NCBI GenBank assembly: GCA_035486355.1
Contig: DATHNE010000009.1
Coordinates: forward strand, 48,723 to 112,722
Origin: Palsa-883 sp035486355
Lineage (GTDB): Bacteria; Pseudomonadota; Alphaproteobacteria; Acetobacterales; Acetobacteraceae
Reading direction: 5' to 3'
Length of the DNA: 64,000 bases
The position numbers were made by a program, and so were the translations under genes. The notes under the pieces are model-generated. The model saw nothing but the letters and a program-made list of their open reading frames with translations, did not search any database and was not told the DNA's origin. Of this stretch, positions 51,014-60,603 are shown one piece after another. Within the stretch, counting starts at the first letter, position 1. Each line of letters opens with the position of its first letter.

Positions 51014-51925
51014 TCACGCGCGCGGATGCGCCTTGCGCCAGACCTCCATCAACCGGTCCTGATCCACCGCCGTGTAACGTTGTGTCGTCGACAGGCTGGC
51101 ATGGCCCAGCAGGTCTTGGATCGAGCGCAGGTCGGCCCCGCCCGCCAGCAGATGCGTCGCGAAGGAATGCCTCAGCGCGTGCGGCGTGGCGTGCTCGGGC
51201 AGCCCGTTCAGACGGCGGAAGTCGCGCAACACCTTCTGTGCCACCGCGGGATCCAGCCGCTTGCCGCGCGCACCCAGGAATAACGGACTGGCCGGCGCGT
51301 GGTCGGGATGCAACCGCAGCCAATCGGCAATCGCGGTCCGCACCGCCGTCAGCACTGGCACGATGCGTTCCTTCGACCCCTTGCCCACCACCCGCAGCGG
51401 TGCGTCACTGCCCGGCAACGGGGCGTCGCGCACGTTCAACGCCAGCGCCTCGGCAATCCGCAGGCCGCAACCATACAGCAGGGTAAACAGCGCCGCGTCG
51501 CGCGCCTGCAGTGCCGCCGTATCCGCCATCTCGGCGATCTCATCGGTCACCTGCCGCGCCTGCTCCGGCGCCAGCGCGCGCGGCAGCGGTTTCCGCCCGC
51601 GCGGTGCGCTGATCAGCTTCAGCGCCGGGTTGTCCACGCCATGGCGTCGACCGAGGAACCGGAAGAAGCTGCGCACCGCCGACAAATGCCGGGCGCGCGT
51701 CGCGTTCGACGCCCCGCCTTCCGCCTCATGTGCCAGCCATGCGCGCAGATCCACCCCGCGCAGTCCGACCAGGTGCTCAAGGCCGACCTCGCCCCCCAGA
51801 TGATGCGTGAGAAACCCCAGAAACCGCGCCAAGTCTGCACCATACGCCTCGACCGTCAGCGGTGCGGCGCGACGTTCACGGGCCAGCCATTCGAGGAAGG
51901 CCTGCCGGGCTTCCTCGCCCGTCAT
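51014..51925 (-). CDS. xerC: Tyrosine recombinase XerC
   Basis: A 303-residue site-specific recombinase that resolves chromosome dimers at dif with XerD. The N-terminal SAM-like core-binding domain has LTVEAYGADLARFLGFLTHH; the catalytic domain has the Arg in LFTLLYGCGLRIAEALALNV, Lys in RVVGKGSKERIVPVLTAVRT, the HxLRHSFATHLL box in HATPHALRHSFATHLLAGGA, His in IQDLLGHASLSTTQRYTAVD and the Tyr nucleophile in RYTAVD. The length is typical. It follows the DUF484 gene with 2 bases between, as the xerC/DUF484 pair of many proteobacteria. Confidence 0.94.
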   Translation of the reverse strand: MTGEEARQAFLEWLARERRAAPLTVEAYGADLARFLGFLTHHLGGEVGLEHLVGLRGVDLRAWLAHEAEGGASNATRARHLSAVRSFFRFLGRRHGVDNPALKLISAPRGRKPLPRALAPEQARQVTDEIAEMADTAALQARDAALFTLLYGCGLRIAEALALNVRDAPLPGSDAPLRVVGKGSKERIVPVLTAVRTAIADWLRLHPDHAPASPLFLGARGKRLDPAVAQKVLRDFRRLNGLPEHATPHALRHSFATHLLAGGADLRSIQDLLGHASLSTTQRYTAVDQDRLMEVWRKAHPRA

Positions 51926-51927
51926 CT

Positions 51928-52551
51928 TCAGCGCCCCAGCGCCGCCGCGACGGCGCGGCCCAGAAACGCCAGCGCACCGGTGCCCTGCGCGGGATCGAGC
52001 GCGCGCGGCTCACGGCTGGCCAACGCCAACAACGCTGGAGGCCCATGGCCAGGCAGTCGCACCAACGCATCGTGCCGTGCCAGACGTGCGGCTTCCGCAT
52101 GCAGCAACGCGGCATCAGATGGCGCGTCCCGGAACACCACGTCGCGCCCATCCAGCAGCCGCGCGACCGTGCGAGCCGGCAGCAGATGGCAGCCGGGCGC
52201 ACCGCTCTCGGCGCAGACGGTCACGGCGTCGATCCCCAGCAGGCCCGGCAGTTCCGTGCTGATGCACTCCGCCGGATCGCCGCCACGCAACAGCGCCAGC
52301 ACCGCGGCCTGCACCCGCTCGGCCATCCCGGCGGCGGCGCGGCCCGCGTCGACCAGCGCGGCGGCGTGCGCTCGCGCCGCCCGCACCATCGCCGCCATAT
52401 GGTCGGCCAACACCTCGCCATGCACCCGCCGTGGTGGCGCCAGCAATCGGTACAACTCGGGATGTTCGGCCAGCCAAGCTGGATTGGCCCGCAGAAAGGC
52501 GGCGACCAGGTCGCTCCCGGCCGCCTCGGGCAGCGGCCGGGCCTCACTCAC
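51928..52551 (-). CDS. DUF484 family protein
   Basis: A 207-residue cytoplasmic protein of the DUF484 family, whose gene accompanies xerC in many proteobacteria. The N-terminus has DLVAAFLRANPAWLAEHPEL and PPRRVHGEVLADHMAAMVRA, typical for the family; the C-terminal part is a GAF-like fold with RLPGHGPPALLALASREPRA. The biochemical role is unknown. It starts with GTG inside the stop of the transaldolase-like gene (GTGA, 4-base overlap), so fsa/tal, DUF484 and xerC form one operon. Confidence 0.88.
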   Translation of the reverse strand: MSEARPLPEAAGSDLVAAFLRANPAWLAEHPELYRLLAPPRRVHGEVLADHMAAMVRAARAHAAALVDAGRAAAGMAERVQAAVLALLRGGDPAECISTELPGLLGIDAVTVCAESGAPGCHLLPARTVARLLDGRDVVFRDAPSDAALLHAEAARLARHDALVRLPGHGPPALLALASREPRALDPAQGTGALAFLGRAVAAALGR

Positions 52552-53201
52552 GCAATCTGCTGACCGGTCTTCGCCCAGTCGGCGAGGAACGCGGCCAGGC
52601 CCTTGTCGGTCAGCGGATGGTTGAATAGCTGCCGTAACACCGCCGGCGGCAGCGTGGCCACATGTGCGCCCAGCTTCGCCGCAGTGACCACATGGATCGG
52701 GTGCCGCACCGAGGCCACCAGCACCTCGGTCTTGAACGCGTAATTGCGGTAGATCTGCACGATGTCGGCGATCAGCCCCATCCCGTCCTGGCCAATGTCA
52801 TCCAGCCGGCCCACGAACGGCGAGATGAACGACGCCCCCGCCTTCGCCGCCAGCAACGCCTGCACCGCCGAGAAGCACAGCGTCACGTTCACCGTCGCGC
52901 CATCGTCGGCCAGATGACGGCATGCGCGCAGCCCGTCCGGCGTCAACGGCACCTTCACGGCGATGTTCTTGGCGATGCGGCGCAGCACCTTCGCCTCCGC
53001 CATCATACCCTCATATTCGGTGGCGGCGACTTCGGCGCTGACCGGGCCCGGCACCAGCGCGCAGATCTCGGCGATCACCTCGGCGATTCGCCGGCCGGAT
53101 TTCGCGATCAGCGATGGATTCGTGGTGACGCCGTCGAGCAGGCCCGACGACGCCAAGGCCTTGATTTCCGCCGTATCGGCGGTGTCGACGAAGAATTTCA
53201 T
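52548..53201 (-). CDS. Small transaldolase / fructose-6-phosphate aldolase (TalC/Fsa family)
   Basis: A 217-residue decameric-type aldolase. The N-terminus MKFFVDTADTAEIKALASSG, then LLDGVTTNPSLIAKSGR, and the Schiff-base Lys in NIAVKVPLTPDGLRACRHLA, followed by FISPFVGRLDDIGQDGMGLI, are diagnostic. Whether it is a transaldolase or an F6P aldolase cannot be read safely; alphaproteobacterial members beside priA/xerC are mostly annotated as transaldolase. ATG 53201 has GGTGGAG 4-8 bases upstream; a GTG 9 bases earlier is less likely. It is first in the operon with DUF484 and xerC, and is divergent from priA. It complements transketolase in the non-oxidative pentose phosphate pathway. Confidence 0.9.
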   Translation of the reverse strand: MKFFVDTADTAEIKALASSGLLDGVTTNPSLIAKSGRRIAEVIAEICALVPGPVSAEVAATEYEGMMAEAKVLRRIAKNIAVKVPLTPDGLRACRHLADDGATVNVTLCFSAVQALLAAKAGASFISPFVGRLDDIGQDGMGLIADIVQIYRNYAFKTEVLVASVRHPIHVVTAAKLGAHVATLPPAVLRQLFNHPLTDKGLAAFLADWAKTGQQIA

Positions 53202-53264
53202 CCGCTCCACCTCGTCTTCCGCCCTGCCTGGACATCAGGCGTGTTCCTGGGCGCATCATAGAAC

Positions 53265-55454
53265 ATGGGCAGCCCGGACCGAAAGCAATCGTCGCATCGC
53301 ATGCCCGTGTTGCTGCCCTATCCGTTTCCCGGCCCGTTCGACTATCGCGTGCCGCCGGAGCTGGAGGTGCATCCGGGTGACGTGGTGTTGGTCCCGCTGA
53401 ACCGCCGCGAGGCAGTCGGCGTGGTGTGGGATGGTCGCGCCGACCGGTCGGTGCCCGACCATAAGCTGAAGCCGCTGATCGCCGTACTCGACACGCCCCC
53501 GATGCGCCAGGAGCTGCGCCAGTTCGTCGACTGGCTGGCGTCCTATACCCTGGCCCCGCCGGGTGAGGTCATGGCCATGGCATTGCGCGTGGTGACCGCG
53601 GACAATGCGCGCGCGCCGCTCGGGTGGCAGGCGGCCGCCGACGCCCCGATGGTACGTTTGACCCCGGCCCGCCAAAGCGCACTTGCCGTGCTGGCCGACG
53701 GCACCGCGCACACCACCACCGAACTTGCGCGCCTCGCCGGGGTCAGCTCCGGCGTGGTCCGCGGCATGGCCCAAGCGGGACTGCTGGTGCCCGCCCATCT
53801 GCCCACGCGCGCACCCTTCGAACGGCCCGATCCCGCGCATCCCGGCCCCGCCCTGTCGTCGGAGCAACAGGACGCGTCCGAAACAGTACGCGACGCCGTC
53901 ACCGCGAAAGCCTTTTCGGTCACCCTGCTCGACGGCGTCACCGGCTCCGGCAAGACCGAGGTCTACTTCGAAGCCATCGCCGCCTGCCTGCGCGCCGGCC
54001 GCCAGGCGCTGGTGCTGCTGCCGGAGATCGCTCTGTCCTCGCAATGGCTGGAACGATTCGCCGCCCGCTTCGGCGTCGCACCGGCGGTGTGGCATTCCGA
54101 TCTGAGCTCGCGCACGCGCCGCATCACCTGGCGCGCCGTCGCCGCCGGCGAAGCACCGGTCGTGGTTGGCGCTCGCTCCGCGCTGTTCCTGCCGTTTCCC
54201 GATCTCGGCCTCGTCGTCGTCGACGAGGAACACGAGACCGCCTTCAAGCAGGAAGAAGGTGTCGTCTATCACGCGCGCGACATGGCGGTGGTGCGCGCGC
54301 GATTCTGTTCCGCCCCCGCTGTGCTGGTCTCCGCCACGCCCAGTTTGGAAACCGTCGCCAACGTCGAGGCCGGCCGCTACCAGCGCATCAGTCTGCCAAC
54401 CCGGCACGGTGGCGCAACGTTACCCACAGTCACCGCGATCGACCTGCGCGAAACCCCACCCGAGCGCGGTCAGTTCCTCGCCCCACCACTGATCGCCGCC
54501 GTGCAGGAGACGCTGGCCCGCAGTGAGCAGGCGATGCTGTTCCTCAACCGGCGCGGCTACGCGCCGCTGACGCTGTGTCGGCATTGCGGGCATCGCATGG
54601 CGTGCCCGAACTGTACGGCTTGGCTGGTGGAACATCGCGGGCGCCGGCTGCTGCAATGTCATCACTGTGGCCACGCCATCACGATCCCCGAGGCATGCCC
54701 CGCCTGCGGTGCCGCGCACAGCCTGACGCCGGTGGGGCCGGGGGTGGAACGAATCACCGAGGAAGCCGCGGCCCGCTTCCCCGACGTGCGCCGCCTGGTC
54801 ATGGCAAGCGACACTATACCCGGCCCGGACGCCGCGGCTGCCGCCGCGCACGCGATCGAAGCGCGCGAGGTCGATCTGATCATCGGCACCCAGATCGTCG
54901 CCAAGGGCTGGCACTTCCCGCACTTGACCCTGGTCGGTGTCGTCGATGCCGATCTCGGTCTGGCCGGTGGCGACCTGCGTGCCGCCGAACGCACGGTGCA
55001 GTTGCTGCACCAGGTCGCCGGCCGCGCCGGCCGCGCTGAAGCCCCCGGCCAGGTCATGCTGCAGACCTTCACACCAGAGCATCCGGTGATGCAGGCGCTG
55101 ATCGCGGGCGACCTTGAAGCCTTCATGGCGCGCGAAGCCGCGCAACGCCGGCCCGGGCATTGGCCGCCATATGGACGGCTCGCCGCATTGATTGTCAGCG
55201 CCGATCATGCCGAGGTCGCGGATCGCCTGGCACGAGATCTGGGCCGCGCCGCGCCATCAGGCGACGGCATCACGGTGTTGGGTCCCGCCCCTGCTCCGCT
55301 CAGCATTCTGCGCGGCCGCCATCGCCGTCGTCTGCTGCTGAAGACCCGGCGCGAGATCGCGGTGCAGCCAATCCTGTGCGATTGGCTCACCCGCGTGACC
55401 GTATCCCGTGGCGCCCGGATCGACGTGGATGTCGATCCGGTATCGTTTCTTTAG
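53265..55454 (+). CDS. priA: Primosomal replication protein N' (PriA helicase)
   Basis: A 729-residue replication-restart helicase. The N-terminal 3'-end-binding domain begins MPVLLPYPFPGPFDYRVPPE. Walker A is in LLDGVTGSGKTEVYFEAIAA, the DEEH box in LVVVDEEHETAFKQEEGVVY, and the zinc-binding insert carries eight Cys (LCRHCGHRMACPNCTAWL; LQCHHCGHAITIPEACPACG). The last helicase motif is in QLLHQVAGRAGRAEAPGQVM. ATG 53265 gives 12 extra residues; 53301 (MPVLLPYPFPG) is the alternative. It is divergent from the transaldolase gene with 63 bases between starts. Confidence 0.95.
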   Translation: MGSPDRKQSSHRMPVLLPYPFPGPFDYRVPPELEVHPGDVVLVPLNRREAVGVVWDGRADRSVPDHKLKPLIAVLDTPPMRQELRQFVDWLASYTLAPPGEVMAMALRVVTADNARAPLGWQAAADAPMVRLTPARQSALAVLADGTAHTTTELARLAGVSSGVVRGMAQAGLLVPAHLPTRAPFERPDPAHPGPALSSEQQDASETVRDAVTAKAFSVTLLDGVTGSGKTEVYFEAIAACLRAGRQALVLLPEIALSSQWLERFAARFGVAPAVWHSDLSSRTRRITWRAVAAGEAPVVVGARSALFLPFPDLGLVVVDEEHETAFKQEEGVVYHARDMAVVRARFCSAPAVLVSATPSLETVANVEAGRYQRISLPTRHGGATLPTVTAIDLRETPPERGQFLAPPLIAAVQETLARSEQAMLFLNRRGYAPLTLCRHCGHRMACPNCTAWLVEHRGRRLLQCHHCGHAITIPEACPACGAAHSLTPVGPGVERITEEAAARFPDVRRLVMASDTIPGPDAAAAAAHAIEAREVDLIIGTQIVAKGWHFPHLTLVGVVDADLGLAGGDLRAAERTVQLLHQVAGRAGRAEAPGQVMLQTFTPEHPVMQALIAGDLEAFMAREAAQRRPGHWPPYGRLAALIVSADHAEVADRLARDLGRAAPSGDGITVLGPAPAPLSILRGRHRRRLLLKTRREIAVQPILCDWLTRVTVSRGARIDVDVDPVSFL

Positions 55455-55476
55455 ATCTTCCGGTACGTCAATACCG

Positions 55477-55506
55477 CTGTCATCGCGCGGCGCACCGCGA
55501 CGACAG
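55477..55506. terminator. Hairpin between convergent priA and the CoA-transferase gene
   Basis: CTGTCATCGCG and CGCGACGACAG can pair (10 of 11 positions, with one G-T pair) around an 8-base loop. It lies 22 bases after the priA stop and 11 bases after the stop of the CoA-transferase on the other strand, so it may end both transcripts. The T content after it is low. Confidence 0.45.
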
Positions 55507-55517
55507 TTGTATCAACA

Positions 55518-56729
55518 TCAAATCACCCCGTCCGCCCGTAACGCCGCAATCTCACCCGCCCCGATCCCCAACCACCCGCCATAGACCTCGTCATTCTGCG
55601 CCCCGACCGCCGGGCTCGGCACCGTCGCGACCTTCTCCGCCCCATGCAGCCGCAGCGGCGTCGTCGGTACCACAATCTCCCCCAGCTCCGGATGCACAAT
55701 CCGCTCCAACATCCCGCGCGCATGCATATGCGGATCGTTCATCACCTCCGGCGCCGTGCGCACCGGCGCGCACGGAATGCGATGAAGCCGCGTCGCCGCG
55801 AACACCTCCGCCTTCGACAGAGAACTGGTCCACGCGATCACCACCGCCTCGGTCGCCTCCATGTTCGTCGCGCGGTCACGCATGCTGGCAAAGCGCGGAT
55901 CGCCCTTCAGGTCCTCACGCCCCATCGCCGTCAGCAGTTTCTGCCAATGCCCCTCGGTCACGACATGGATCGCCACATGTCCATCCGAGGTCGGAAATAC
56001 ATTGTACGGCGCAGACGACAATCCCGCCTGCCGGTTCCCGGTGCGCGGTGGCACCTTGCCGGTGCGATGATAGTACTCGTAGCTGGACGCGAGCGTGGAA
56101 TACACCGCCTCCTGCATCGCCACTTCAACCAACTGCCCCTGCCCGGTGTGCGCGCGCTGGAACAGCGCCGTCATCACCGCGCCGTACAGATGAATGCCGC
56201 CCATGTAATCCACCAGTGTCGGCCCCGCCTTGGTCGGCGGTCCATCGGGCTGACCCGTCACACTCATGATCCCCGACGCCGCCTGGATCGTCAGGTCCAT
56301 CGCCAGCGTGTCGCGATCCGGTCCGCTGATGCCGAACCCGGTCCCCGTCGCATAGACCAGCCGCGGATTGACCGCGCACATCGCCTCATACCCCACCCCC
56401 AGCTCATCCATCGTGCCGGGTGAGAAATTCTCCAGCAGGACATCGGCCCGCCGCACCATCTCCCGCAGCAGCGCCCGCCCCCGTTCCGCTTTCAGATTGA
56501 GCGTGATCGCCCGCTTGTTGGAGTTCAGCATTGCGAACGCCAATCGCGTGCCAGACCCGCTGGGATTGCGTCGCAACGGCTCGCCCGACGGCGGCTCGAT
56601 CTTGATCACGTTCGCCCCGGCACGCGCCATCAGCAGCGTGGCATACGGCCCCTGATAAATCTGCCCGAAATCCAGCACGGTGATGCCAGCAAGCGGTGTC
56701 GTCGGCAATGGTGGGACATTCTCGGTCAT
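55518..56729 (-). CDS. Class III CoA-transferase (CaiB/BaiF family)
   Basis: A 403-residue Frc-type CoA-transferase. ITVLDFGQIYQGPYATLLMA and ANVIKIEPPSGEPLRRNPSG are the family N-terminus; the catalytic Asp is in RDTLAMDLTIQAASGIMSVT (AMD-x-x-Q-A-SG-M), and PTKAGPTLVDYMGGIHLYGA follows. Such enzymes move CoA between carboxylic acids, for example formyl, oxalyl, carnitine or aromatic acids. The acids used here are unknown: no neighbouring gene gives a pathway. A start without clear ribosome binding site is used because the N-terminus fits the family. Confidence 0.88.
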   Translation of the reverse strand: MTENVPPLPTTPLAGITVLDFGQIYQGPYATLLMARAGANVIKIEPPSGEPLRRNPSGSGTRLAFAMLNSNKRAITLNLKAERGRALLREMVRRADVLLENFSPGTMDELGVGYEAMCAVNPRLVYATGTGFGISGPDRDTLAMDLTIQAASGIMSVTGQPDGPPTKAGPTLVDYMGGIHLYGAVMTALFQRAHTGQGQLVEVAMQEAVYSTLASSYEYYHRTGKVPPRTGNRQAGLSSAPYNVFPTSDGHVAIHVVTEGHWQKLLTAMGREDLKGDPRFASMRDRATNMEATEAVVIAWTSSLSKAEVFAATRLHRIPCAPVRTAPEVMNDPHMHARGMLERIVHPELGEIVVPTTPLRLHGAEKVATVPSPAVGAQNDEVYGGWLGIGAGEIAALRADGVI

Positions 56730-56815
56730 GTCAGCCCGTTCATGTATGCGTTACGAAACGAAAGTGAAGCTCAACCAAACCCCATAATCGCGCCCAATAC
56801 CAGCGCACACCCCCC

Positions 56816-56907
56816 GTCATTACGAGAAGCGAAACGACGAAGAGCAATCTCGGGCCAGGTGCGCACGATCATCGAGATCGCCACGTCGCTCCGCTCCTCG
56901 CGATGAC
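56816..56907. repeat. Palindromic repeat GTCATTACGAG...CTCGCGATGAC, read into the TPR protein gene
   Basis: The outer arms are GTCATTACGAGAAGCG (56816-56831) and, inverted, CGCTCCTCGCGATGAC (56892-56907, given as GCTCCTCGCGATGAC on the plus strand); the inner parts CGACG and CAATCTCG pair with CGAGATCG and CGTCG. Such GTCATTGCGAG/CTCGCAATGAC repeats are widespread in alphaproteobacteria. The right half overlaps the 3' end of the TPR glycosyltransferase gene, whose last residues it encodes. Confidence 0.7.
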
Positions 56908-58869
56908 ACCGCTGTCTACCACACCCTTCAATGCCTCACCGACCGCATCGATGGCCGGCCCCCAATCATCTGTTCGCACCTGCCGGAACAGCCGCGTATT
57001 CGGATACCAGGGCGTATCGGTCCGCTCGCGCAGCCATCGCCAGCACGCCGCATGCCGATTGAGGATCCATACCGGCATGCCCAGCGCCCCCGCGACATGC
57101 ACCACCGACGTATCCACACCAATCACCAGATCCAGCGCCGCCACCAGCGCCGCCGTATCCGCGAAGTCCGTCAGCTCCTCCGTCCAGTCATGCATCACCA
57201 TGCCCGCCGGCGGCGTGCGGGCTTGTTCCCCCGCCGCATCCTTCTGCAACGATACCAGGCTCACCCCAGGGATATCAGCCAATGGCGCATACCGCTCCAA
57301 CGCAAACGACCGACGCCGATCCATCTCGGCGGCGATCTGATTGAAGCTGCGGGGATTCCCCGCCCACACCAGGCCAACCTTCACACCCGGCAACGCCGCC
57401 AGCCGCGCGCGCCATGCCTCCGTCGCCGCCGGATCGGCATGCAGATACGGCACCGAAGCCGGAACAGTCTCCATCCGCGTACCGAACGCCAGCGGCAGAC
57501 TCAGCAGCGGACAATGCAGGTCGAACGGCCCCGTCGCTTCGCCCTGCGCGACAACCCGCGCCACGCCCGGCAGCCCCGTCAGCAACCGTTTCAGCTCCGG
57601 CTGCGTCTCGATCACCACGCGCGCGCCCAGCGCGGCGACCATCGGCGCATAGCGGCAGAACTGAAGCGTATCGCCGAACCCCTGCTCAGCATGCAGCAGG
57701 ATCGTCGCGCCGGGGGCGAAATCCTGCCCGAGCCACAGCGGCTCGACATAATCGCGCGACGCCATCAGGCGATGCCGCCATTCGAACTCACGCCAACCCT
57801 GCTCGAAGTCACCCAGCGCCAGTCGACACAGCGCACCGTTCCAGTGCGCATCGACATGCTCGGCATCGGCTGCCAGCACGGCATCGTAACAGACCACCGC
57901 CTCCGGATGGCGGTTGACGATTTGCATGACATTGCCGGTGTTGACCCGTGCCTCGCGCGCACCGGGATCCAGCGCCAACGCGCACCCGTAGCTGGCAAGC
58001 GCGTCGTCGTACCGCGACAGGGCGCGCAGCGCGTTGCCTCGGTTGTTCCAGGCCTCCACATACGCGGGCCGCATTGTCACGGCACGGTCGTAGCTGGCCA
58101 GCGCCTCCTCGGGACGCGCCAGCTCCAGCAGCGCATTGCCTTGCGTGTACCACACGACGGCATCATCCAGCCCCAGCGCGACCGCGCGCGCGTAGCTCTC
58201 CACCGCGGCTTCGTGCGCACCGAGCGCATGCAGCGCATTGCCGCGGTTCGCATAGGTGCGCGCAGCCGCCCAGACCTTGAGCGCTTGGTCGTAGCAGTCG
58301 ACCGCCTCGGCCGGGCGCCCCAACGCCTCGAGCGTCACACCGCGATTGGTCAGCGCCAGCGCATCAGTGGGCCGCAGCGCCAGCGCACGATCATAGCTCT
58401 CAAGCGCCGCCGGCTGGCGGCCAAGCGCCTGCAGCGCGTCGCCCCGCCGCACCCAGGTATCGACATGATCGGCACGCAACGCCAGCGCGTGATCGCAGGT
58501 TTCCAGTGCCTCGGCATACCGGGACAGGGCCATCAGGACCCCGGCCTTGTTCGTGTGAGCCGCTGCGAGATCAGGTGCGTGGCGCACGGCCTCCTCATGA
58601 CTCGCCAGCGCCGCGTCCAACCGCCCCAGCGCATGCAGGACCGAGCCCTGATTGGTGTAAGCTGCCGCCGAAGGCACCAGCGCCAGCGACCGGACGATGA
58701 AGTCCAACGCCTCCGCATGACGGCCGGCCTGATGCAGCAAGACCCCCAGCAGATGCAACGCATCGACATGCCCCGGCTGATCGCCGAGCATGGCGCGATA
58801 GAGCTGCTCCGCACCGGGCAGGTCGCCGGCGTGGTGACGCGCGAACGCATCGGCGAAGGGATCGTCCAT
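56869..58869 (-). CDS. TPR-repeat protein with a glycosyltransferase family 9-like C-terminal domain
   Basis: A 666-residue cytoplasmic protein. From the N-terminus to about residue 370 there are about ten to eleven 34-residue TPR units (for example AVRHAPDLAAAHTNKAGVLM and ALETCDHALALRADHVDTWV). After the linker WREFEWRHRLMASRDYVEPL comes a glycosyltransferase-9/GT-B-like region (TILLHAEQGFGDTLQFCRYA; LDLVIGVDTSVVHVAGALGM; WPVWILNRH-type end). Such proteins probably glycosylate proteins or surface sugars. The last ~12 residues, VIARSGATWRSR, are encoded by the palindromic repeat, so the original C-terminus probably ended at about VVDSG. Confidence 0.82.
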   Translation of the reverse strand: MDDPFADAFARHHAGDLPGAEQLYRAMLGDQPGHVDALHLLGVLLHQAGRHAEALDFIVRSLALVPSAAAYTNQGSVLHALGRLDAALASHEEAVRHAPDLAAAHTNKAGVLMALSRYAEALETCDHALALRADHVDTWVRRGDALQALGRQPAALESYDRALALRPTDALALTNRGVTLEALGRPAEAVDCYDQALKVWAAARTYANRGNALHALGAHEAAVESYARAVALGLDDAVVWYTQGNALLELARPEEALASYDRAVTMRPAYVEAWNNRGNALRALSRYDDALASYGCALALDPGAREARVNTGNVMQIVNRHPEAVVCYDAVLAADAEHVDAHWNGALCRLALGDFEQGWREFEWRHRLMASRDYVEPLWLGQDFAPGATILLHAEQGFGDTLQFCRYAPMVAALGARVVIETQPELKRLLTGLPGVARVVAQGEATGPFDLHCPLLSLPLAFGTRMETVPASVPYLHADPAATEAWRARLAALPGVKVGLVWAGNPRSFNQIAAEMDRRRSFALERYAPLADIPGVSLVSLQKDAAGEQARTPPAGMVMHDWTEELTDFADTAALVAALDLVIGVDTSVVHVAGALGMPVWILNRHAACWRWLRERTDTPWYPNTRLFRQVRTDDWGPAIDAVGEALKGVVDSGVIARSGATWRSR

Positions 58870-58948
58870 TCCGTCAGGGTGACGCGTGCAAGGACCCGGT
58901 CAAGACCGTCGCACGACATCCAGCCGGCCCTGCGCTAAGACCTCCTGC

Positions 58949-60597
58949 GTGACGCCTCCGAACACGGTTCGCCGCCGGACACTGTTAACCGGCCTGCCAG
59001 CTACGCTGGCGGTGCCCAACCTGCCAGTCCGCAAGCCCCCAGTCAGCAACCCCATCGCGCACCTGGCCCGCGCGCCCACGCCTGCATGCTCCCTGACGAT
59101 GGGCCAGAGCACCAGCGCCCTGACGCTCGACCCGACGCATGGCGGCTTCACCCTGTTCCCCGGTGGCGAGCAACTCGCACTATGCCTCTACGATGGCCTG
59201 CTCGGGGTCGACGCCAATATGCGCCTGATCCCCCAACTCGCCCGCGCCTACGCGATGTCACCGAACCCGATGACCTGCGCGCTGACGCTCCGCCCGCGCG
59301 TGCTGTTCCACGACGGCACGCCGCTCGACGCCGCCGCGGTGACGCTCCACCTCAAGCGTCTCATGAGCCCCCAGCGCAACTCCAGCAACCGGCAGCTCTG
59401 GGACAAGCTCGCCGCCGTCGAGGCGCCGAACACCGACACCATCATCATCCGCACCAACGTACCGTTCCCGCAATTGCCTCGCGCGCTGGCACACCCCTCC
59501 GGTGTCCTGGTCTCCGCCGCCGCCATCACCAGCTTCGGCGACGACCATATCGCCGCCCATCGAGTCGGCGCCGGCCCGTATCGTCTCACCAGCTTCGCCC
59601 CCGCCCCGGACGTCGTGCTGGAACCGTTCGAGGCCTACTGGGCGGGCCGGCCGCCCCTCGCGCACCTGCGCTTCACGACCATCTCTCCATGCCACCGGCG
59701 ATGACGATGGCGCTTTCGCCGGCGACGATGCCTCGCTCCGCCTGGCCGCGCCGCGCCAGAACGCGGTGCAGGTGATCGACGCCGTCCCCGCCGGCCGCGT
59801 CGGGGAGTTGCAGCAGGACATGGCGGTGAACGTGGACGCGGTCCCCGGCCTGCGCATGACCGGTTTCGCCATCAACATGACCCGGGCCCCGCTGGCTGAC
59901 CCACGCGTGCGCCGGGCGCTGAACCTCGCGGTCTCGCTGCCGCCGCTCATCGACCAGGCGTTCTCCGGCTATGCCCGCGTGCCTGACTCGCCGCTCGCCT
60001 TCGCCACCGATGGCTACGCCGCGGTCGGTCAGCTCGCCTACGATCCCGCCGCCGCCGCGGCCCTGCTGGCCCAGGCCGGCTACGGACCCGGCAAGCACCT
60101 GCCGTTGACCCTGGTCGCCTCCGCCCAACAATCCGCCGCCGACGCGCTGTTGGTCGACCTCGTCGCCGGCGCGCTATGGTAGCTCCCGATCTCCGTCATC
60201 GTCCGCAAGATCGCCGGGCGCGCCTATTGGGACGCGCTGCGCCAGGCCCCGGGCCGGGCTACGCTGGGACCTGGCACTGTTCGGCTTCCAGCCGGACAAC
60301 GGCTCCGGCCTGCATCACCTCGCCGCGCTGTTCCGCTCCAACCGCGATCCCACGACCATTCCCGACGCCTGGAATATCGGCCATTACCACAATCCCGACG
60401 GCGATCGCCTGTGGGACACCGCCGCCAACATGTCGGCCTACGACAGCGCGATGCGCGCCGCCCAGGCACTGATCTGGCACGACGCACCGTACACCTGGCT
60501 GTCGGTCCCCGAGATTATTTCGGCGACGCGCACCGACGTCGCCGGCGTCGAGGTCTCCCCCACCGGCACCACACTGCTGCGCCACGCAGCCGCCTGA
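58949..60597 (+). pseudogene. Broken solute-binding protein of a peptide/nickel ABC transporter (family 5)
   Basis: A family 5 periplasmic binding protein in three frames. The N-terminus VRRRTLLTGLPATLAVPNLP resembles a Tat-type leader; then LALCLYDGLLGVDANMRLIP and TCALTLRPRVLFHDGTPLDA follow. Near 59690 the frame changes to INMTRAPLADPRVRRALNLA and LPPLIDQAFSGYARVPDSPL; an in-frame TAG follows GALW at 60180-60182, and near 60260 the frame changes again to WDLALFGFQPDNGSGLHHLA, WNIGHYHNPDGDRLWDTAAN and YTWLSVPEIISATRTDVAGV. Without the defects it would have ~550 residues. No permease or ATPase genes are near, which fits an orphan that has decayed. Confidence 0.8.
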
Positions 60598-60603
60598 GCC
60601 GCG

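Noticed and set aside
53256..54407. Minus-strand open frame opposite priA
   Set aside because: priA is complete with all helicase motifs; the opposite frame has no recognisable domain.
57052..58938. 628-codon plus-strand open frame opposite the TPR protein
   Set aside because: Arg/His/Gln-rich translation that mirrors the repeated TPR codons.
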